64,000 nt of DNA. Source: Melanocharis versteri. Its lineage: Eukaryota > Chordata > Aves > Passeriformes > Melanocharitidae. How positions within the stretch are numbered: position 1 is the stretch's first letter; each line of letters opens with the position of its first letter. Below the pieces are notes generated by a model. That model searched no databases. It saw only the letters and a program-made list of their open reading frames with translations, and was not told where the DNA came from. Shown piece by piece: positions 35,901 through 44,900 of the stretch. A program made the position numbers and the translations under genes. The DNA lies in the NCBI GenBank assembly GCA_013397845.1, contig VZTG01006071.1:1-64000 (forward strand), written 5' to 3'.

Positions 35901-38900
35901 GAATCAAAAAATATGTAAGGATGTGTCAAAGAGAATAACCTGATCACACTGCACATCTTGCAACTGTTGTTTGTGGAGAATGGGAGAAGGTCTGGTAAAA
36001 GATTAGGCACTATTTTTGCTGGGAGAAGATTGTGATATTTTTGTTTCTCTTTGTCCACCATTAGAGCTAGAACAGAGGGGATTTAAAGAAGTGAGGCCTG
36101 AAATAGTGTTCGTAGTCTCATGATCTCCGTACTTCTCAAGATTCATTCTCGAAGTGAAAATAGGGTGAGAAGTGCATTTTTAAAATGTGGGTGGCTCAAT
36201 TGTACTTCTGTTGTGAGGAAGGCTGAAGGAACGGGGAAGTTAAATATAGATGCAGTGGAGAATGCAGTATGTGGAGGTCATGAGAGACTAAAGGTATCAG
36301 GGCAGGTAAGCCATAAGTTTGTGATAATTGGCTACGTACACATTGTTTCTACTAATTTTTAATTTTTTTTAGCTACATAATCATTATTTTACCCAAACTA
36401 TGTTAAGATTTCGGTAGGAGTTTCATAGCTCAATGTTGTCACGTACAGATGCTGAAGATCAAGGGAAGCTTCTTCTACTGCTTAAGAAAAAAGGCTGTAT
36501 ATATTTTTTCATCATTCCAGCATCTGTGTTTTAGAGGAGAGGCTACAATATGTAGCCATCAATGCAGTTTCTTGGGATATAAGTAAAACAAATTTTTCAC
36601 TTGAGAGGAGACATGTTTAGCAGCTGACCCTAATGTATGTAGAACACCAACTCACAAAAGCATATTAGTCATATTTCTCTTCCTCTAGATGACACTGTGT
36701 GTTCAGAATGACTCTGTTTTTAGAAATTTAAAGAAAAGTGCAGAAAAAATATCCATTTGAACCCCCCTCCCCAAAACAAGACAAACAAAAGCATACTACC
36801 AAAGCAAACAGACAACCAAAACCAAAACAGTTCCCATCCCTGATTTAGAAATAGCATTCACAAATACGATGAGTGAATTTTCCTTCATTCTGCATTATGT
36901 TAGCTTAATTCTTTTTTAACACAATGGCATGTATGAATGCACCTATACTTAATTTATTCCACAGGAATGGTTTCTGGCCAGTGAATATCTTCCTGTCTGA
37001 CAAAAAGAAAGTTCAGACAGTGAATTTGGCCATTTGGTGCGTGGTGAAGAATGGGTGATGAGGCAGTCAAGAAATCTTGATGCTCCCTTTTTGAGCTGAT
37101 GAGAGAACTCCCTTGTGCCAGTAGGAGGCAAAATTTATTGATTCTTGTCCTGTAGAAGTGAAAGGGGCAGAGGAAGTAGCTGTCTGGAGATACGTGAATC
37201 TGTTATCATGAGGAGTCAGGACACTAAGCTGTAGTCAGTGGAGCTTTTTACTGCTGCAGATTTTCCAATGTTGTGTGCACAGTTTTATTATTTGGAAGTC
37301 TAGGCAGAATTGCAAATAAACTTCAAAGTTAAGCTGTCTAACAGAAATGCATATTTTATGATGACAAGAAAATCAGTTTTGTTTTGAACATGTAGAATCA
37401 TATGTAAAAGTAAAACAAAACCCAACATGTATTTTGATGTAGGCAAATTGAGTGTTGTGAAACCGCAGATGAGTTTTACAGTACTATGGGCAAGCTGACC
37501 CAGGAGATGCTTGAAGACAGTCTGATTGACAGCAATGAACTTATGCAGGTGAGTAATTGTGATGTAATTTTTTTTTTGTGTTTTCTGTGTTGATTTCTTC
37601 GGGTCTTGATTTCTACCAAATTACATTTTTGTTCAGATACTGCAGAAACCTAAGATTCTCCCAAGAATAAAAGTTTCAGATAACTGGGTTGAGCTACCAT
37701 GTCAATGACACAAGTAGATGACCTGCAGTAAGAGCTAGAATCTTATTTTGTATATGTAATGTAAAGAACCACTAGGCTTCATTTAATAGAAATTGGTTCT
37801 ATATTGACAGCTGAAAGTCTTTCGTGATATAATGCTCACCTGGATTTACACAAGTAAGATGTAGAATCCTTTCATAGTCACCATTTTTAGGGTGTTCCTT
37901 TGCCTTATTTTTATGTGTTGGTCAGTTTTTTATTACATTGTGTCCTTTTCATTCTGCAGACACTGTGGGAAATAAGAGTTTATGAAGTGAGAAATGTATA
38001 AAACGTCCTTCATGATTAAAAAAAACCCCCACCATGAACAGTCAGCAGTGTACTGTAAACAAAGACATTTGTAGATAATTGCAGTCCCTGAATTCTTAAA
38101 GTGTATGCCATTGTATGAGAACAAAGACCCACATTGTTCTGGGAAAGGAAAGGGCCTTTAGTATCGCAGGTATAATTTATTTATTTAGAGTTACACTTAT
38201 TCTTGTGATATTTTTTAAGGTGTTGTCTACTTAGATGTTGTATAAGGACTTCATGCTACAGTTTTGAAACTTTCCTTTTGATGAGTTAGAGCATAGTAAT
38301 TAAATGGGTGCAAGTACAGAGAACATAATTCAAGTGAAACTTAGTACCTGTCTTAGAGGAAGGAAAAAAGTCAGTCTGTGAAGCTACATAAGTTTAATAA
38401 CAGTTGTTAGCAGGTGACTTCTATTACCTATTGTTGGAAGACTGTGTTAAAATACACTTACCTAGTCTGGTAAAGTACTGCCCTGAAGTAAAGGGTTATT
38501 TTCAGTTTTATTATTTTGGTCATTGTTATTTTGGCCGATGAGGAAGCTCTAGAAATAGGAGAAATGAGTGTTGTGGCTTTGTTTTGCTTCAAAAATGGAA
38601 ATGCAGCTGGTCAGAGGTACTCACATGCTTTTTAAGAACGTGCTAAGGTTCCTCACAAGACAGTTCAGATAGTGAGGGTGTGTAAGGAGGGCAGCACAAG
38701 CTGACATCTTCTCATTGTGTTTCAATTCCTGGTCTCCAGTGTGGTACAAAATCAAGATGTGGCATTTGTGAGTAAGAATAATTTTGGGAAAGCTGAGGCG
38801 GTCTTTTGTGACTCCGTAGATTTCTTTCTTTGCTCCTGTGTGTAATAGAAGATGAAGCACAGGTAACTTACTGATTGGAGGGATGGAAGGATTTTTTTGG

Positions 38901-41900
38901 TTTTTAACCCTTACAATTACAAATACTGGCAAATCAGCAAACTTTTTGTACTTCAGCAAAAATGAGTATTTGGCACAATACATATGTGTGTTCATAGTAT
39001 ATTTGTGTATTTTGTGGCACTGACAAGAGTGTTAAGGTAGGATGGCATTGCCATTGATATGGATAATGTGGCAGGTTTAAGTTCTGTGTATGGAGGAGCA
39101 GTGTGTCTGGTTTGTGTGTGTCCTCCCAGTTGAAGAAACCACAATATAGTTTGTATAGCATTCTTCAGGTCAAAGGCAAGCCCTGGCAGTGTAGCCATCT
39201 CTGAGATCTTTGCTCTTGGCCCTCTTTACCTTAAGTGGAAAGAATAAGGCACTACAAGAGTTTACCATCAGAGCATGTAAGTGCTACCATGTATCTGATT
39301 GGAAAAAAAATTATGAATTATGAACCATTGCATGAATGTAAAGATCCAGGCTGCTCGAACATGCTGGTTTTTAAATTGCTTTAAGCTTTTTCAGAGGAGT
39401 CATCCAGAGATACTTTGTTTTCAATATTCCTTTCTTTTCCCCTAATAAAAATCAGAATGATGAATTTACATCTAATACTTTTCACAATATGGCTCAAGGA
39501 TTAGTATCCTACTGTGGGAAAGGATTAATATCCCACTCTGCTTTCCCTACACATTTCAGTAGAGCTTGCTGGTGGCAATCATCTCACTTCTCTTAGACTT
39601 GCGTAACACTTGTATTTGCATCTAAGCTACTTGTCCAGGCTCACTTAAGCCAGAGTAACAAACAATTCTCAACCATTGGAAAACAGATTGTGTTCTAAGA
39701 GCCTTGTTTCTTTTGGGAGTTAGAGGAGGGAGGTACAACTGATCTTTCAAGGGAAGTGTTGATAGAGCAGATGTCCAAAGTAGGACAGGGGACTCATGTC
39801 CTCATTCTCTCCACCAGCATGTATAGTTGCTGCAATTTTATCCCTCCCATGCAGACAGTAAGGATGGAAGATAGTTAGGATGGAAGCCTTAAAGCTTTTG
39901 CAGATTTGGTCCTTGTGCAGCAAAAGTTCTTAACGTTTTACTGAGAAGAGCATGGAGGTATTGGAGGAGCAAGCCAACCTACATTTTCCTCCTTTTTCAG
40001 GTGTAACAGTTTGGGTGAATAAAGGGTAAGAGCTGTACACATCAGATTCTAGACTGGGTATGTGTTGGTTCCAGTATGGAGACAGAAGGCTGTACACCAG
40101 GTGTCTGCAGATATTCTGAACAGCGTGCTAGTCTGAGTCTGTGCTTTCATGCCTTCTCAGAAAGTAAGCATTTTTATAAGCAGCTGAACTAATTCAGTTT
40201 GTACACCTAGAAACATTGCAGCACACAGGAGATGAGAAGCCAGCTGGAGCAGAGGCATCCCTTTGTATCTACTAGAATGTAGGGGAACAGGGATTAATTC
40301 TTCTGTGGTACTCTTGCATTTTGGACTATCTCCCTAGGCAGTTACCCTGATTTGATGGTATTCACTGTTAACTTTCTACTAGACTAGCACTTTGTCTGTT
40401 TTCTTTTGGGCTTGTTTTTGCTTTTGCTTTTTGTTTTGCTTTCTTAGTCAAAGTGAAAACAAAGAAGAGCCTTAAACCAGCGAGGGGCAGCTATGGAGAT
40501 GAGTGTGTTTGAGAAGTTCTCTGCAAAATGGCTTACCCTGTTTGGAAGCCACAGCCTGTAACCTCCCATATGGTGTTCTGCTGAGGGTGTAGATGGCTTT
40601 GCATTTTTAGGGTGAGGCAAAGGACTGTCAAATGATTTAAGGTGAGAATAGAGGGGTTTTGTCCTTGTCTCTTTTCTTGCTCCCAGGATCTGTCCCTTAT
40701 GTAAATAAGATGCTAAGTTTGGCTGCATCATGCTTTGTGTGTGTAGGCTATTTCCCTCTGGGACTGTTCCCCAGAATTAACCAAATGGAATCTAAGGTTG
40801 TGTAAAATCTAGAAAAAGCATGCTTTGACTCTGAAGTATCACTGGGAGGATATCACAGGGGTTGGTTGACAATATTTTTTTTAATTTCCAGTGGAACTTG
40901 TACTGGCATAAAATCTGTTCTGTGGCTCTCTTAGCCAGGTGGTAAGCAAGGCCTACAGTTATAACCTGATAACAATAATTAAGCTAAAAATATGTATGCT
41001 AAATGAAAGAAATTGTGGAAGATGTGGAAGAGGCACAGATTGGAGATGGGCAAAAGCTAAAAGCATAATCTGAAACAGTAGGTGCAAGGAGTAAATGGAG
41101 GACTCTGAGTCGACTGTTTCACTTAAAGGGTAACTCGCATATGGAACAAGTTACCTGAGAAGGACATTGACATAAAGAGTAGAAATAAATTCCAGACAAA
41201 CCTCCATAGAGAGTTGAAACATATGGAAAAAACCCCAGCCTAACAGGGGAGTATGGTAGAGATCAAACAAGTAGGCAGACGTTTTGGGCTGGAGGTAGGT
41301 CTTTCTCCAGATCATAAAATTCCTTTGTCTGGTAGACTGATGGGAAATCACTGTTCAGGCCCTAGAGAATACTTCTCTTTCACAGTAGCATTGTAGTTTA
41401 ATGGAGTGGCAAAACTTCAGTTCATGCTCTGGATTTTTGAAGGCATCTTCCTTTCCTAAGTTTGTGCATGGCTTGAACTGTGAAAGCATTCTCACACAGA
41501 AGCCTGTTGAGGTGCACTGATGCCCTGTCTCTGATTCAGACAGGAGTGTCCTTTCTGCTCCTCAGTGCTTACATCGGTGCCATTAGCAAAACCTTTTTTC
41601 CCCCTTATGTCAGGAAATGTCTAGTACTGAATTCATGCTTGCAATTTTCCTTGGTGTATGTAGCATAGACAAGGCATGGTTCAAGAATGGATTATGCAGA
41701 AACTGTTCAGAATTTCCTTTCATCTTAATTGAGGTCGTTCGCCTTCAGATGAAGATGTCACTGACTTAATAGCACAGGAAAAAATATATAATTGAAGATT
41801 TACTGTCATAGCTAATGAGAAAATTTTATGTTGCTGTCTTTCAAAAGGTACTTAATTTTCAGGATGTGGAAAAGCTTTAATATTTCAGAGAAATTACGGG

Positions 41901-44900
41901 AAATTATATTTTTGGTTTTGTTTTTTTCTTCTGACATTGAGACTCCCAATGAATTATTTGGCAGTTATTTGAAAGTTCTGAATAGTGAACAAAAGCAGGG
42001 AAAAAAGGCAACTAAAGTAGGTAGGAACAAATCAGCAGTGATATTGCAATGAATATGATGCATCTTTATGCCAGGTTGGCTGGTGGCTTACAGCAAAAAT
42101 AATGCTGAAAGGAAATGGACTTGCAACTATGTATCTTTTTAAACTCTGAGTATTGAAGTAAAGAAAATCTATTAGCATTTTGATGACCTTGTTTTAGAAA
42201 AACAACTGCCTTTACCCCACCAAACCTCACCTTTACCCTCTAAACCAACCCACAGAACATCAAAACCAGAAACTAAGAGAAGAAAACTTGGGTAATGTTG
42301 GATCCTTCCTCTTTAGCTATAATTTTTGTTTTGGCGTGATTTCCTTCTCACAAGCTTTTGAGCTTCTCAGGTAAAATAATGAATCAGCTAACAGTTCACA
42401 TCAATTAAGATCTGCCCCTTCCTATCTATGCTAGTGCTAATACTTGCTAATTCTTTGTTGAATACTTGAGCAAAAACATAGGTCTTCTGGAAAGATCCCC
42501 AAATCCTCAGTGATGCATTCGTGTAAGTGAAATCATAATTGGAGGAGGATTTCCGGTGTGCTGGCAAGGAGGGGTTGGCAATAATTATTAAATGAGTATA
42601 GGAGTTGTAAAGGATCCTACAGCTCATGTTATCAGTTTTGTTTGTTTTATTTAACTAAACTGTGTATTTTTCTAGTGAGTCAGTCTTTATTTTTCTTACA
42701 GGAAATACTGACTGAATCATAAAACTAGACCATTTTCTTACAGCATGTGAATGTGCAAGAATGTGCAGCCTTTAATCCTTCGAGACTGTGGAAGTCTGTT
42801 CATGGAAAAATCTTTTGTGAGACTGTGTAATTAAAGAGAAAATTTTAAAAGTTGCCCTTTTTTTCCCCCTAGACTGTTTACACCATGGCTCAGTTTCCTT
42901 TCCCACAACTGGCAGAATTAAGGGAGAAATACACGTACAATATTACTCCTTTCCCTGCAGCAGTAAAATCAACTTCATTTTCAGGGTAAGTTTGAAATGC
43001 ACTGCTTATGGTGTATAGAGTTATTGTTTACCCTCAGATGGCGAAAAGGCAGGTGGATCCTCTCTTGTATGTTTCTGAAAAAATAAAAATGCTTGGTAAT
43101 GTTCACATTTAAGAATGTATCTTCCTTACTTCTCTTATGTTCTCTTTTGACAGAAGGTTGGGCAGAACCAGAGACAGTGACGAAGAGAATGACTTAGATG
43201 ATGAAGACTCAATTGCTAATGCAATTGGCTGTCTTGGACCATTAAGTGGATTTTTGGCACCGGAGCTCCAAAAATACCAAAAACAGATGAAAGGTAGAAG
43301 TGATTGTGTTAATTTTGGAAAACATAGTTGAATCTGTATGACCTTGCAGAAATTGTCTGCGGCTCTGTCTGTGAAAGCTGCTATGGAAGATGTGTTTTCT
43401 ATGCAGATAGAGGTTACAGCAGGTACCAAATGACTTGCTCTGAGCTCCTTTAAGATGTCTTCAAAGCCAGGTTGGGAGGCTGTAGGTGTACAGTAAATAA
43501 TGGTGTGAGTCAAGGATTTGGCTACAGCAATGGTTAACAAAACAACCCCACAGTGTTGCCCACACACAGAAAAAGAAACATATGTGAAAAAAAGTCCACT
43601 CTAAATCCGTGGATATTTCGGAGACAGCTGTTAGGTAGTCAGCATTTTCTGAAGGGTGTATCTTTAATAAATGATCGTGATCTTTATTAGCATACGCATG
43701 GCTAATACTGGAACCTATCAGCAGTGAGTGAATTGTGGAGGTGATTTCAATGCCCTTTTGGCCAAACCTTCAGATTGTTGTACGTTTTGGATATATTCAC
43801 ATTAAAAAAAAAATTGGTACTGTTTAGGGTGTTCTGACAAAATGTCGCTATTTTTCAAATCCTTCTACACTGAAATAAAATTTCTTGACGGAATGGTATG
43901 TACACCCATGCAAATTCTCTATAAGCAGTACAAAATGCTGATTCATACAAGAAAAGCAAAGAACATTTGTTAACTTACGGCAGCCTTTATGAAATGGTAC
44001 TGGATCAACAGTGATTTCACAGTATCTTGGGAGAGGCCATTTTTATTTATCCCCAACTCAACTCCACCTTACCCTCAAAAAAACCCCAGACTGATGTAGC
44101 AGTTGCCATTTACGCTTCATCATTCTTGTGTCTTGGTTTTGCTGAGATCTGTAAGCTGCAATTTTCCTCTTGATTGCTGTGGTGTTTTGTTTTTCCCTTC
44201 CTGAGGGACTCTCAACCTGCTGCTTCAAACTAGCACTTAGAACATCAAACTGCTGTTGCAAACTAAGCCAAAGACAAAGAAACATTCCTTGAAAAAGAAT
44301 TATCCCCCTGACCCTGGAGTGCTAGGTTGGTGGTGCATCAGAAACAGCTGTGAAAATAAATTGCCCTGCTGTTGTTGCTCTGCAGCTGTTGATCAGACAC
44401 ACTTTCAAGTTGTCTGATCCTCAGTTGCTCTCTGCCTATCCCTTTTGTTGCTACTGGCAGCTTTCTCCCTGTAGTGTTCTGTTTCTTGATGCTTCTTGCT
44501 GGTAGCACTAGGTTGATTGTTAAATCTCATGCCTGCTTGACTGTAATGTATTTTATAATGTGCATTGTTGGCCTCTATGACAACCGAGTATCTTTAATTA
44601 TCTGTTATTGAATTACTTCAGTGGTGGCTTGATGTACTTTGGGATATTTGAAGAACTGTGCTTATAACTTTGCATTGCCATGTTAATTGACTTTTGTACT
44701 CTTTAACCTCCCCTCAAACCCTTGCTATTCTTAAGCAGAAGTACTATTTACAATACTTCTTACTGTAAATAGCACAGCTTAGTTAAATACACATATTATA
44801 ATAAATTTTTAATTAAAGACTACAGTTAAATAAATGATAGGAATCAGACACAGACTTCCCTTGGAAATAATCTGCAGAAGTACAGATACATCTCTTGAGT

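Larger units (their letters stand above)
34641..37442 (+). other. TBC1D30: Intron between exons 8 and 9
   Basis: A 2.8 kb intron with donor GTAAGT and acceptor TTTTGATGTAG. It includes the perfect inverted repeat at 34809-34829 and an A/C-rich low-complexity tract at about 36763-36832. Otherwise only AT-rich sequence. Confidence 0.88.

Noticed and set aside
41100..41350. Possible old LINE 3' tail in intron 9
   Set aside because: Only vague similarity to CR1/L2-type 3' regions (tggaacaagttacctgagaa); no terminal repeat or coding motif, so not called.
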